Of a stretch of DNA of 64,000 nucleotides, positions 55,127 through 63,889 are shown one piece after another (the first letter of the stretch is position 1; each line of letters starts with the position of its first letter). Origin of the DNA: Cupriavidus yeoncheonensis (GTDB lineage Bacteria > Pseudomonadota > Gammaproteobacteria > Burkholderiales > Burkholderiaceae); assembly GCF_905397275.1 (NCBI RefSeq), contig NZ_CAJPUY010000019.1, forward strand, positions 100,523 through 164,522, read 5' to 3'. Below the pieces are notes generated by a model, which worked only from the letters and a program-made list of their open reading frames with translations, did no database searches and was not told where the DNA came from. Made by a program: the position numbers and the translations under genes.

Positions 55127-55516
55127 ATGCCGCAATCCCCCGTCTATTTCGTTTCGACCGAGGACACCCCGGGCTATCACCCGGCCAACCACACCGGCAC
55201 CCTCAATCGGCGGCTGATTTCCCCCGAGACTGTCGGCGCGCGCCATCTGGAAGTGCTTCACGGCACGATCGAGAAGGGCAAGGGCGCACTGCCGCACGCG
55301 CATCCGGGCATCGAGCAGGTCTGCTATGTGCTGGAAGGCCGCGCCATTGCCGAGGTCGGCGGCCAGAGCAAGGAGCTGGGGCCGGGCGACTGCTGCTTCT
55401 TCCCGCCGGACACCATGCACGTCTTCACCGTCGTGAGCGACGAGCCGGCCAAGATCCTCGTGATCTATTCCCCGCCTTACGAAGAATCCCCGGAACGCGT
55501 CGTGCGGCCCGCGTAG
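55127..55516 (+). CDS. Cupin-domain protein
   Basis: 129-residue single cupin barrel. The metal motif is LPHAHPGIEQVCYVLEG (G-x-H-x-H-x4-E type), and the second motif is PPDTMHVF. It may be a metal-dependent isomerase, dioxygenase or a sensor. First gene of the Bug/ACAD/CoA-transferase/IclR operon. Confidence 0.88.
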   Translation: MPQSPVYFVSTEDTPGYHPANHTGTLNRRLISPETVGARHLEVLHGTIEKGKGALPHAHPGIEQVCYVLEGRAIAEVGGQSKELGPGDCCFFPPDTMHVFTVVSDEPAKILVIYSPPYEESPERVVRPA

Positions 55517-55599
55517 CGCTACCGCCCGCTTCCGATTTCCCTGTCCGACAGCCGGCGCCACAGACCGGCACTGACAAGCTGAAACAGGAGACCAGCATC

Positions 55600-56580
55600 G
55601 TGAAGTTCGCAAAACAGGCTTTGCTCACCCTGGCGGTGGGCTGTGGTGCCGCCATGGCGATGATTGCACCGGCAGGCGCGGCGGATCCGTATCCGTCCAA
55701 GCCGATCCGGCTGGTGGTGCCGTTTGCCGCGGGCAGCGGCACGGATGCCGTGGCGCGCCTGACGGCCAGGTATCTCGGTGAAGCGCTCAAGCAGTCGGTG
55801 GTCGTGGACAACCGGCCTGGCGCCAACGGCACCATTGCCGCGGAGTTCGTGGCCAAGGCGCCGGCGGATGGCTACACGCTGTTCATGACCACGAACACCA
55901 CGCATTCGGCCAACCCGTCGCTGATGAAGCAACTGCGCTATGACCCGGTGAAGGACTTCACGCCGGTCTCGCGCATGGGCAACCTGCCGTTCATGCTGGT
56001 GGTCAGTCCGTCGCTGCCGGTCAAGACGCTGTCGGAGTTCGTCGCCTATGCCAAGGCGCACCCGGGCATGTCCTATGCGAGCGGCAACAGCACCGGCATC
56101 GTGGCCGGCGCCACGCTGTCCAAGATGGCCGGGCTGAAGATGCTGCACGTTCCCTACAAGAGCACGCCGCCGGCGATGACCGACGTGATCGGCGGCCAGG
56201 TGCAGCTGATGTTTGTCGACTTCGCGGCCGGCATCGCCAATGTCAGGGCCGGCAAGCTGCGCGCGCTGGCCGTGACCACCGCGCAGCGCAGCGCGCTGCT
56301 GCCGGACCTGCCGCCGCTGGGGAGCGTGCCCGAGCTCAAGGGGTTTGACATCACCTCCTGGAACGGCATCTTTGCGCCGGCTGGAACGCCGGCGCCGGTG
56401 GTCGAGCGCCTGAATCACGAACTCGTGGCCATTGCCTCCAGCAAGCAATACGCGCCGCAGTTCCACGCCTTCGGCTTCGAACCGTTCGGCAGCACGCCGG
56501 CCGAGCTCGGCCAGTTCGTCGTGGCTGAACTGCAGAAGTGGTCGCGGCTGGTGAAGGACGCCGGCATCGAGGCTGAATAA
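55600..56580 (+). CDS. Bug-family periplasmic solute-binding protein
   Basis: 326 residues with a GTG start after AGGAGA. The signal peptide ends near GAA-DPYP. SKPIRLVVPFAAGSGTD and DNRPGANGTIAAE mark the family. It would capture the carboxylate that the following acyl-CoA enzymes use. Confidence 0.9.
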   Translation: MKFAKQALLTLAVGCGAAMAMIAPAGAADPYPSKPIRLVVPFAAGSGTDAVARLTARYLGEALKQSVVVDNRPGANGTIAAEFVAKAPADGYTLFMTTNTTHSANPSLMKQLRYDPVKDFTPVSRMGNLPFMLVVSPSLPVKTLSEFVAYAKAHPGMSYASGNSTGIVAGATLSKMAGLKMLHVPYKSTPPAMTDVIGGQVQLMFVDFAAGIANVRAGKLRALAVTTAQRSALLPDLPPLGSVPELKGFDITSWNGIFAPAGTPAPVVERLNHELVAIASSKQYAPQFHAFGFEPFGSTPAELGQFVVAELQKWSRLVKDAGIEAE

Positions 56581-56601
56581 AAAAATACAAGGAACACCGA
56601 T

Positions 56602-57768
56602 ATGAATTTCGATCTCTCCTCCGAGCAGCAGTCGATCGTCGAAGCCGTGCAGCAGGTCTGCGCACAGTTCGACATGGAGTACTGGGACAAGCTGGACGTC
56701 TCTCACACCTATCCGCACGAGTTCTACAAGAGCCTGTGCGAAGGCGGCTGGCTGGGCGTCGCCATGCCGGAGCAGTACGGCGGCGCGGGGCTGGGCATCC
56801 TGGAAGCGGCGCTGGTCATGCAGACCATCTCCGAGTCCGGCGCGGGCATGAGCGGTGCGTCGGCGGTGCACATGAACGTGTTCGGGCTGAACCCGGTGGT
56901 GGTGTTCGGCACCGACGAGCAGAAGGCGCGCTTCCTGCCGCCGCTGATCGCCGGCAAGGAGAAGGCCTGCTTCGGCGTGACCGAGCCCGACGCGGGCCTG
57001 GATACCACCAAGCTCAAGACCTACGCGCGCAAGGTGGAGGGCGGCTATTCGGTGACCGGCCGCAAAATCTGGATCTCGACCGCGCAGGTGGCCGACCGCA
57101 TGCTGTTGCTGGCGCGCACCACGCCGCTGGAATCGGTGAAGAAGCCGACCGACGGCCTGTCCTTGTTCTACACGAAGGTGGACCGCAGCAAGATCGAGAT
57201 CCGCGAGATCGACAAGATGGGCCGCTCGGCCGTCGATACCAACATGCTGTTTATCGACGACCTGTTCATTCCGGAAGAAGACCGCATCGGCGAGGAAGGG
57301 CGAGGCTTCGAGTACATCCTGCACGGCCTGAACCCGGAGCGCATCCTGATTGCCGCAGAGGCCATCGGCCTGGGCCGCGCGGCGCTGGCCATCGCCACGC
57401 AGTACGCGAAGGAGCGCGTGGTGTTCGGCCGGCCCATCGGCATGAACCAAGGCGTGCAGCATCCGCTCGCACAAGCCTGGATGCAGCTCGAAGCGGCCAA
57501 CCTGATGATGCTCAAGGCCGCCGCGCGCTACGACGCGGGCGAGTCCTGCGGCGCCGAGGCCAACACCGCCAAGTACCTCGCGGCCGAAGCGGGCCACAAC
57601 GCCTGCCAGACCGCCATCCTGACGCTGGGCGGCATGGGCTACTCGCGCGAATACCGCGTCGAGCGGCTGCTGCGCGAATCGTATATCCCGCGCATCGCGC
57701 CGGTGAGTCCGCAGCTCATCATGTGCTTCATTGCCGAGCGCGTGCTGGGCCTGCCCAAGTCGTACTAA
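56602..57768 (+). CDS. Acyl-CoA dehydrogenase family protein
   Basis: 388 residues of normal FAD-dependent acyl-CoA dehydrogenase length. CFGVTEPDAGLDTTKL and KIWISTAQVADRM are flavin/substrate blocks. The C-terminal MGYSREYRVERLLRESYIPRI is standard. The usual catalytic Glu position cannot be fixed with certainty by eye. AAGGAA precedes the ATG. It acts on the CoA ester made by the transferase downstream. Confidence 0.93.
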   Translation: MNFDLSSEQQSIVEAVQQVCAQFDMEYWDKLDVSHTYPHEFYKSLCEGGWLGVAMPEQYGGAGLGILEAALVMQTISESGAGMSGASAVHMNVFGLNPVVVFGTDEQKARFLPPLIAGKEKACFGVTEPDAGLDTTKLKTYARKVEGGYSVTGRKIWISTAQVADRMLLLARTTPLESVKKPTDGLSLFYTKVDRSKIEIREIDKMGRSAVDTNMLFIDDLFIPEEDRIGEEGRGFEYILHGLNPERILIAAEAIGLGRAALAIATQYAKERVVFGRPIGMNQGVQHPLAQAWMQLEAANLMMLKAAARYDAGESCGAEANTAKYLAAEAGHNACQTAILTLGGMGYSREYRVERLLRESYIPRIAPVSPQLIMCFIAERVLGLPKSY

Positions 57769-57778
57769 GGGGGCAGCG

Positions 57779-58936
57779 ATGACGATGCAGAATGCGGGAG
57801 CGACGAGCCAGGCCACCGGGCCGCTCGCAGGCGTGCGCGTGGTGGACATGACCTCGGTCGGCATGGGGCCGTACGCGACGCAGATCCTCGCCGACATGGG
57901 CGCGGAGGTCATCAAGGTGGAGGCGCCTGCCGGCGATGTCTTCCGCCATGCCGAGCCCGCGCTGCACGCGGGCATGGGCGCCACCTTCCTGAACCTGAAC
58001 CGCAACAAGCAGTTCATGGTGCTGGATGTCAAGCGCGCGGAAGACCTGGCCCGGCTCAAGGACCTGATCGCCGGCGCCGACGTGTTCATCTCCAACGTGC
58101 GTCCGCAGTCGCTGCGCAAGCTGGGGCTGGACTATGAATCGCTGCGCGCGTCCAATCTGCGCCTGATCTACTGCGGCGCCTATGGCTACTCGGAAACGGG
58201 CCCGTATGCCGGCATGCCCGCGTTCGACGACATCATCCAGGCACGCAGCGGCCTGGCGCACTTCCAGGGCGCCAACAGCACAGAGGGACCGCAATACGTC
58301 AACACCATCCTGGCCGACAAGGTCGCCGGCCTGACGGTGGCCTATGCCATCCCGATGGCGCTGTACGAGCGCGAGCGCTCGGGGCAGGGCCAGGCCATCG
58401 AAGTGCCGATGTTCGAGACGCTGGTGTCGTTCCTGGCGGCGGAACAGCTCGCCGGCCATACGTTCGTGCCCGAGCAGGGCCCGTGCGGCTATCCGCGCGT
58501 GATGTCGCCGCACCGCAAGCCTTACCGCACGCTGGACGGCCATATCGCGCTGCTGCCGTACACCACGCCGCAATGGGCGCGCTTCTTCGCACTGTCCGGC
58601 CACCCGGAACTCGCGCAGGATCCGCGCTACACCGACCCCGCCGCGCGCAGCGCCAATATCGACGAGCTGTACGCCACGCTGGCCGATATTGTCAGCCGCA
58701 GGACCACGGCACAGTGGCTCGCGCTGCTGGCCGATGCCGATATCCCGCACAGCGAAGTGCCGGCGTTCGAAGACGTGGTGCAGGATCCGCACCTGCGCGC
58801 CACCGGCATGGTGTTCGAATACGAGCATCCGACCGAAGGACGCCTGCGCGGCATCGGCATCCCGACGCGTTTTTCGCGCACGCCCGGCAATATCCGCACG
58901 TGGGCGCAGGCGCTGCCGTCGTCGGACGACGCCTGA
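57779..58936 (+). CDS. CaiB/BaiF-type class III CoA-transferase
   Basis: 385 residues. LAGVRVVDMTSVGMGPYATQ and ADMGAEVIKVEAP are the family start, with the usual catalytic Asp expected in the NRNKQFMVLDVKRAED region or beyond. FDDIIQARSGLAHFQG and MSPHRKPYRTLDGHI follow. AAGGGGG precedes the ATG. It would activate the imported acid by CoA transfer. Confidence 0.93.
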   Translation: MTMQNAGATSQATGPLAGVRVVDMTSVGMGPYATQILADMGAEVIKVEAPAGDVFRHAEPALHAGMGATFLNLNRNKQFMVLDVKRAEDLARLKDLIAGADVFISNVRPQSLRKLGLDYESLRASNLRLIYCGAYGYSETGPYAGMPAFDDIIQARSGLAHFQGANSTEGPQYVNTILADKVAGLTVAYAIPMALYERERSGQGQAIEVPMFETLVSFLAAEQLAGHTFVPEQGPCGYPRVMSPHRKPYRTLDGHIALLPYTTPQWARFFALSGHPELAQDPRYTDPAARSANIDELYATLADIVSRRTTAQWLALLADADIPHSEVPAFEDVVQDPHLRATGMVFEYEHPTEGRLRGIGIPTRFSRTPGNIRTWAQALPSSDDA

Positions 58937-58980
58937 AGGCGCGTACAATCCGCGCACGGCAAGGCTGACAGGAACAGGAG

Positions 58981-59748
58981 ATGGCGGAATCCGAGACCGG
59001 GGACAAGGCAGGGCAGGCCAGCGTGAAGACGGCGCTGCGCGTGATCGAGATCATGGAGATCTATGCGCGCGAAGGCCGCTCGCTCACGCTGACGGAGCTG
59101 GCGAAACTGCTCGGCGCGCCGATGTCGAGCTGCCTTGGCCTGATCCGCACGCTGGCGTCGCTCGGCTATCTCTACGAGACAGGCCGGCGGCAGGGCTATT
59201 ACCCGACCAGCCGGCTGCTCAGTATCGCCCAGCGTATCTCGCGCAACGACCCGTTGCTGGAGCGCGTGCAGCCCGTGCTGGAATCGCTGCGTGACGCCAC
59301 CGGCGAGACCGTCATCTTCGGCAAGCTGCAGGATGACGGGCGCGTGCTCTATCTCGAAGTGCGCGAGTCACAGAACCCGGTGCGCTACATTGCCACGCCT
59401 GGTGAACTGCGCGATGTGCACATCAACTCGATCGGACGCGCGATTCTCGGCGCCATGCCGGGGCCGGCGCGTGACGCGGTGCTGGCGAAGGTCTCGTTCC
59501 AGCCCCGCACGGAGCGGACGGTGGCCTCGCGCGCGGTCCTGGAGCAGGATATCGCGCAGTGGCAGCAGCAGGGCTGGTATCCGAACTTCGGCGAATCGTT
59601 CCCCGACCTGGGGGCGATCGCGGTGCCGGTGGACATCGGCGGCGTGGTGTATGGGATGTCCGTGGCCGGGCCGATTCATCGCGTCGAATCCAGCGTAGGG
59701 TCGATCGTCGACGCGCTGCGCAGCGGACAGGCGTCGTTGGGGGGATAG
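58981..59748 (+). CDS. IclR-family regulator at the end of the cupin operon
   Basis: 255 residues. The N-terminal winged helix includes LTLTELAKLLGAPMSSCLGLIRTL in part, and the GAF-like effector half has GETVIFGKLQDDGRVLYLEV in part. AGGAG lies next to the ATG. As the last gene of the operon it probably regulates the operon itself. Confidence 0.9.
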   Translation: MAESETGDKAGQASVKTALRVIEIMEIYAREGRSLTLTELAKLLGAPMSSCLGLIRTLASLGYLYETGRRQGYYPTSRLLSIAQRISRNDPLLERVQPVLESLRDATGETVIFGKLQDDGRVLYLEVRESQNPVRYIATPGELRDVHINSIGRAILGAMPGPARDAVLAKVSFQPRTERTVASRAVLEQDIAQWQQQGWYPNFGESFPDLGAIAVPVDIGGVVYGMSVAGPIHRVESSVGSIVDALRSGQASLGG

Positions 59749-59751
59749 GCC

Positions 59752-60236
59752 GGCGCCCGGAGCCGGCCACCGCCGAAGTATTCCAGCTCGTAGCCGCGGC
59801 AGCCCGGGCAGTCGAAGGTCCCGACATACAGGAAGACGATGAACCGCGCCTGGCATGGTATTGCCCGGTTGTCGCGGCGTGTGCACCGCCTGCCCGTTGC
59901 CCGTGGGGGCGGCGGCCGCGTCCTGGCTGCCGGCGTGTCGCCTGTCGCCTGGCGCGGGCGGCGGCACGCAGTGCCATCGCTTCTTCCCTGGGCAGCAGGG
60001 TCATCCAGAAGATCTTTTCCTTGCCGTTCGTATAGCGGATGGTGCCGCCGATCGACAACGAGCCCGCGGACATCTGCACATTGACGAGCGACCCGCTGGG
60101 CGCCGTGAAGCGAAAGCGCAGCGCATCGCCAAGCGTCTCGCCCGACCAGTCGCTGAGGGGCTGCGGGCTCTTGGCGTCGATCCATCCGTAGATGCCTTCG
60201 CTGATTTCGATGCGCGCCGCTTGACCGCGGAGAATG
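59752..60236 (-). pseudogene. Broken gene with coding bias but no start and a frameshift
   Basis: Minus-strand reading gives GQAARIEISEGIYGWIDAKS, RFRFTAPSGSLVNVQMSAGS and NGKEKIFWMTLLPREEAMAL, with strong G/C third positions from 60236 to about 59950. A second biased stretch (FIVFLYVGTFDCPGC, GYELEYFGGGRLRAPAYP) continues in another frame to about 59752. No start codon opens the first part. It looks like a truncated, frameshifted remnant. The family is not recognised. Confidence 0.5.
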
Positions 60237-60276
60237 GTCGTTCTACTATAGCTTCCTATAGAGAACGATCATTCTC
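60230..60276. promoter_or_regulatory. Twin TetR-type dyads, 31 bp apart
   Basis: AGAA-TGGTCG-TTCT (60231-60244) and GAGAA-CGATCA-TTCTC (60261-60276) are similar dyads. As a whole GAGAATGGTCGTTCT and AGAACGATCATTCTC are inverted copies with one mismatch. CTATAG occurs twice between them and could contribute to a promoter. They end 17 bp before the TetR start, so autoregulation is likely. Confidence 0.7.
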
Positions 60277-60292
60277 AAACGAGCGAAAGACC

Positions 60293-60886
60293 ATGTCCGA
60301 AGATTTCTCCGCGCAATCAAGGTTGCTCGAAGCCACCGAGCAGCTCATCTATTCGGGTGGCATTCATGCCACCGGCATGGATGCCATCGTCAAGGCGTCG
60401 GGCGTGGCCCGCAAGAGCATCTACCGGCTCTATCCGACCAAGGAAGCGCTGGTCGCGGCTGCATTGCTGAATCGCGATGCGCGCTGGATGGCGTGGTTCA
60501 TCGGATCGACGCCGCCCACGGGCGAACCGTCAGACCGCGTGATGTCGATTTTCCCGGCGCTGCGGCAATGGTTCGAGTCCAAAGGCTTCCATGGCTGTGC
60601 CTTCATCAACGCTGCGGGTGAGACGGAAAATCCGGACAGTGAGATTCGCGCTGTCTCACGCTTCCACAAGCAGCGGTTGCTCGACTATCTGAACGAACTG
60701 ACGCAGGCCTGCGGATTGCCTGATCCGCAGGAAACCGCGCGGCAGCTGCTCGTCCTGATCGACGGCGCGACTGCCGTAGCGATGGTCAGCGGCGATGCCA
60801 GCGCCGCCGACAGCGCCGGCAGGGCCGCGGCCCTGCTGCTTGAATCTTCCCGGTCCGGCAACGGACCGTCTTCATCCCACCATTGA
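60293..60886 (+). CDS. TetR/AcrR-family regulator
   Basis: 197 residues. The helix-turn-helix is LLEATEQLIYSGGIHATG, then ASGVARKSIYRLYPTKEALV. The C-terminal half has FHGCAFINAAGE, seen in several TetR_C groups. It is followed by the DUF1348 gene, 10 bp away, and preceded by twin dyads. Confidence 0.9.
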   Translation: MSEDFSAQSRLLEATEQLIYSGGIHATGMDAIVKASGVARKSIYRLYPTKEALVAAALLNRDARWMAWFIGSTPPTGEPSDRVMSIFPALRQWFESKGFHGCAFINAAGETENPDSEIRAVSRFHKQRLLDYLNELTQACGLPDPQETARQLLVLIDGATAVAMVSGDASAADSAGRAAALLLESSRSGNGPSSSHH

Positions 60887-60896
60887 GGTGCTCCCC

Positions 60897-61376
60897 ATGT
60901 CTTCCAACTCCGAAATCCGTCCTCCGCTTCCGCCGTTCACGCGCGAAACCGCCATCGAGAAAGTCCGCCTGGCCGAAGACGGATGGAACACGCGCGATGC
61001 CGCCAAAGTCTCGCTGGCCTACAGTCTGGATACTCGCTGGCGCAACCGCGCCGAGTTCGCCAATGGCCGCGAAGAGGCGCGCGGTTTTCTTGAGCGGAAA
61101 TGGAAGAAGGAGCTCGACTACCGCCTTGTCAAGGAGCTTTGGGCCTTCGGCGGCAACCGCATCGCCGTGCGCTATGCCTACGAATGGCACGATGACTCGG
61201 GCAACTGGTTCCGCTCCTACGGCAACGAGAACTGGGAGTTCGGCGACGACGGACTGATGATCAACCGGTACGCCAGCATCAACGACATGCCGATCAAGGA
61301 GTCGGAGCGCAAGTTCCACTGGCCGTTGGGCCGCCGTCCCGATGATCATCTGGGGCTGTCGGAACTGGGGCTCTGA
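60897..61376 (+). CDS. DUF1348 family protein (NTF2-like)
   Basis: 159 residues. PPFTRETAIEKVRLAEDGWN, TRWRNRAEFANGREEARGFL and the DDSGNWFRSYGNENWEF block are diagnostic of DUF1348, a SnoaL-like family of unknown activity. Co-transcribed with the TetR regulator. Confidence 0.9.
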   Translation: MSSNSEIRPPLPPFTRETAIEKVRLAEDGWNTRDAAKVSLAYSLDTRWRNRAEFANGREEARGFLERKWKKELDYRLVKELWAFGGNRIAVRYAYEWHDDSGNWFRSYGNENWEFGDDGLMINRYASINDMPIKESERKFHWPLGRRPDDHLGLSELGL

Positions 61377-61394
61377 CGGCAATCGGAAGCGTGG

Positions 61395-61418
61395 CGCCCC
61401 GGCATGCAGGCCGGGGCG
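61395..61418 (+). terminator. Hairpin after the DUF1348 gene
   Basis: CGCCCCGGC and GCCGGGGCG form a perfect 9-bp stem with loop ATGCAG. No T-run follows, so it may act only with Rho or as a 3' stabiliser. Confidence 0.45.
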
Positions 61419-61590
61419 GGGAGCAGGCACCGGCCGGACGGGCCGGGAGCTGTGCCCACTGAGGCAGGGGGCAAAGCAACAGTGAAACGGCGATCCCAGG
61501 CAATCTGGGGAAACCCGATGTTGAGAACAATTCCCGTTTAACGGTACGATCTCGCCATCGCCCGTCACGGGCTTCCTGTCGGAGACTCCC

Positions 61591-61857
61591 ATGCTGAAGA
61601 TCATCGCTTTCGCCGTCGCCGCCGCGCTTTCCACTGGTGCACTCGCCAGCGCCAAATGCGTGTCTCACCCCAAGTCCGAATGGATGACCGAGGCCGACGC
61701 CCGCGCCAAGATCGAGGCGCAGGGCTATGTCATCAAGAAATTCAAGGTGGACGGCAACTGCTACGAGATCTACGGCACCACCAAGGACGGCAAGAAGGCC
61801 GAGATCTACTTCGATACCAAGACCCTGGACATCGTCAAGTCCGAGATCGGGAAGTAA
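61591..61857 (+). CDS. Small PepSY-domain periplasmic protein
   Basis: 88 residues. The signal peptide is MLKIIAFAVAAALSTGALAS. The PepSY domain includes WMTEADARAKIEAQGYVIKK, then EIYGTTKDGKKAEIYFD. PepSY proteins often pair with cytochromes or iron/flavin systems, as here with a cytochrome b gene 22 bp downstream. Confidence 0.88.
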   Translation: MLKIIAFAVAAALSTGALASAKCVSHPKSEWMTEADARAKIEAQGYVIKKFKVDGNCYEIYGTTKDGKKAEIYFDTKTLDIVKSEIGK

Positions 61858-61879
61858 CCCCGTCCGGCTCGCTGCCGCC

Positions 61880-62413
61880 ATGCCGGACACCGCATCGGTC
61901 CGTGTCTGGGACGTGGTCGTCCGCGTCACGCACTGGAGCGTGGCCGCGATCGTCTTCTGGGACCTGATCGAGGATTCCGGCGGCCGCCTGCACCGCGTGC
62001 TCGGCTATATAGCCGCGGGCCTCGTGCTGTTGCGCATAGTCTGGGGCTTTGTCGGCAGCGAACACGCGCGCTTCGGCGCCTGGGTGCCGCGGCCGGCGGG
62101 CGTGCTGGCCTACAGCAGGGCGCTGATGCAGCGCCGCGCGCCGCGTTTCCTCAGCCACACGCCGCTCGGCGCGGTCATGATGCTGCTGATGTGGGCCCTG
62201 ATCCTGGCGCTGGCCGTCACTGGATGGATGTCGCGGCTCGATGCCCTGTGGGGCGAGGACTGGCCGATCGACATCCATGCCGCGCTCGCCGACGTGCTGA
62301 CCGCGCTGATCGTCCTGCACGTGCTGGCCGCCATCGTGTTCAGCGTGGCCGGGAAAGAAAACCTGGTGCGGGCGATGCTGACCGGACGCAAGCGGCCGAA
62401 TCCTGACGCCTAG
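61880..62413 (+). CDS. Cytochrome b561-type di-haem membrane protein
   Basis: 177 residues with four membrane helices. Candidate haem His residues lie in VRVTHWSVA, GGRLHRVLGY, DIHAALAD and VLHVLAAIV. This is the COG3658-like cytochrome b group. With the PepSY protein it could pass electrons between quinone and a periplasmic partner. Confidence 0.88.
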   Translation: MPDTASVRVWDVVVRVTHWSVAAIVFWDLIEDSGGRLHRVLGYIAAGLVLLRIVWGFVGSEHARFGAWVPRPAGVLAYSRALMQRRAPRFLSHTPLGAVMMLLMWALILALAVTGWMSRLDALWGEDWPIDIHAALADVLTALIVLHVLAAIVFSVAGKENLVRAMLTGRKRPNPDA

Positions 62414-62422
62414 CGTTCCGGG

Positions 62423-63451
62423 TCAGGCTCCCTTCATCGATTCCTGCGCCACTTCATACTGCCCGGCGCAAGCCTTGCCATTCAGCAGCGAGCGCTTCAG
62501 CAGCGCCCGCTGCGCCTGTACGAGATTCGCCGCCTGCCCGCGCCATGCGGCCAGCGGCGGCTCCTGCAGCGCGCGCCCGTAGGAGAAGCTCAGTGGCCAC
62601 GGCAGCGGGCCGAGCCGGTTCATCGCATCGAGGTTCGCGGTCGCCTGTTCGGGCGTCTGTCCGCCCGACAGAAAGAAGATGCCGGGCACCGCGGCCGGCA
62701 CCGTGCGCTTGAGCACGCGCACGGTTTCGGCGGCTACGTCCTGCACGGATGCCTGCTGCGGGCACTTCTTGCCGGCGATCACCATGCTCGGCTTGAGCAC
62801 CATGTGTTCGAAAACCACGCCATGGCGATGCAGCGCATGGAACACCGCATGCAGCACGCGTTCGGTCACGGCCGCACAGCGCGCCATGCTGTGGTCGCCG
62901 TCCATCAGCACCTCCGGCTCGACGATCGGAACGATGCCCGATGCCTGGCAGATGGCCGCGTACGCGGCCAGCACCTGCGCGTTGGCCTGCACCGCCAGCG
63001 CGCCGGGCAAGGTGTCCGAAACATTGATCACCGCGCGCCATTTGGCAAAGCGTGCGCCCTGCTGGCGGTAGGCCTCCAGTCGCTTTGGCAAGCCGTCCAG
63101 CCCTTCGGTGATCTCGTCGCCCGGCGCATTCATGAGCGGAACCTTGCCCTTGTCCACCTTGATGCCCGGCAAGATGCCCTGGCGCGCGCACAGCTCGGGC
63201 AGCGGCGTGCCGTCGTCGGCGCGCTGGCCGAGCGTTTCCTCGTACAGGATCACGCCGCTGATATGCGCGCCGAGCCCCGGCGTCGACAACAGCAGGCTGC
63301 GCCATGCACGGCGGTTCTCTTCGTTCGATTCCACGCCGATGGTGGCGAAGCGCTTGGCAATGGTCGGGCCGCTCTCGTCAGCCGCGAGCAATCCTTTGCC
63401 CGGCTGCACCATCGCCTTCACGGTCGCCTGCAGTTCGCTTGCAGTATCCAT
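62423..63451 (-). CDS. Class I fructose-bisphosphate aldolase
   Basis: 342 residues. The Schiff-base lysine is K220 (HMVLKPSMVIAG). GKGLLAADES and GIKVDKGKV are substrate blocks, and SGGQTPEQAT closes the barrel. It cleaves fructose 1,6-bisphosphate without metal. I start at ATG 63451. It converges on the cytochrome gene with a 9-bp gap. Confidence 0.95.
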   Translation of the reverse strand: MDTASELQATVKAMVQPGKGLLAADESGPTIAKRFATIGVESNEENRRAWRSLLLSTPGLGAHISGVILYEETLGQRADDGTPLPELCARQGILPGIKVDKGKVPLMNAPGDEITEGLDGLPKRLEAYRQQGARFAKWRAVINVSDTLPGALAVQANAQVLAAYAAICQASGIVPIVEPEVLMDGDHSMARCAAVTERVLHAVFHALHRHGVVFEHMVLKPSMVIAGKKCPQQASVQDVAAETVRVLKRTVPAAVPGIFFLSGGQTPEQATANLDAMNRLGPLPWPLSFSYGRALQEPPLAAWRGQAANLVQAQRALLKRSLLNGKACAGQYEVAQESMKGA

Positions 63452-63470
63452 GGCTTCTCCTGATGTCCTG

Positions 63471-63800
63471 TCACGGCGCGCGCCCGAAGGCCTCGCGCAA
63501 CTTGCCCTTGGCACGCTGCAGTACGGCCAGCTGTGTTTTCGGCAGGTTGCGGCCCGCGCGGTTGATGTAGAAGTTGAGCATCGACATGGCCGACTGGAAA
63601 GCCGTGCCCTTGCGCCGGCGGCTGTGTTCGGCCGAGCGCTTCAGCGAAGCGGCGATTGCCTTCGGATCGGTGTGCTTGAAGAGGTCGGGCTGCAGGTCGA
63701 GCGCATCACTGTGCTCGCTGACCTGCTTCGACCAGCGGCGCGCATGGCGGCCGTGGCGGCGCTGCTTGCTGGTTTGCCGGGCGGATCTGGCTGTGGCCAT
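63471..63800 (-). CDS. DUF3175-family small basic protein
   Basis: 109 residues. RWSKQVSEHSDALDLQPDLFKHTDP, in part, and SMLNFYINRAGRNLP are diagnostic of DUF3175. It is strongly basic and of unknown role. It lies 19 bp upstream of the aldolase gene, on the same strand. Confidence 0.88.
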   Translation of the reverse strand: MATARSARQTSKQRRHGRHARRWSKQVSEHSDALDLQPDLFKHTDPKAIAASLKRSAEHSRRRKGTAFQSAMSMLNFYINRAGRNLPKTQLAVLQRAKGKLREAFGRAP

Positions 63801-63889
63801 TGCGTTTCCCTGAAACGGCTGGTCTCTATCCCAGACTAGGCGATTTCAGAAGCAGCATGGGTGCCCGGAGCGTCCTTTTTTCAAAGGAC

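Noticed and set aside
55519..58119. 866-residue minus-strand open frame
   Set aside because: Antisense to the Bug, acyl-CoA dehydrogenase and CoA-transferase genes; long antisense frames are expected with strong G/C third positions.
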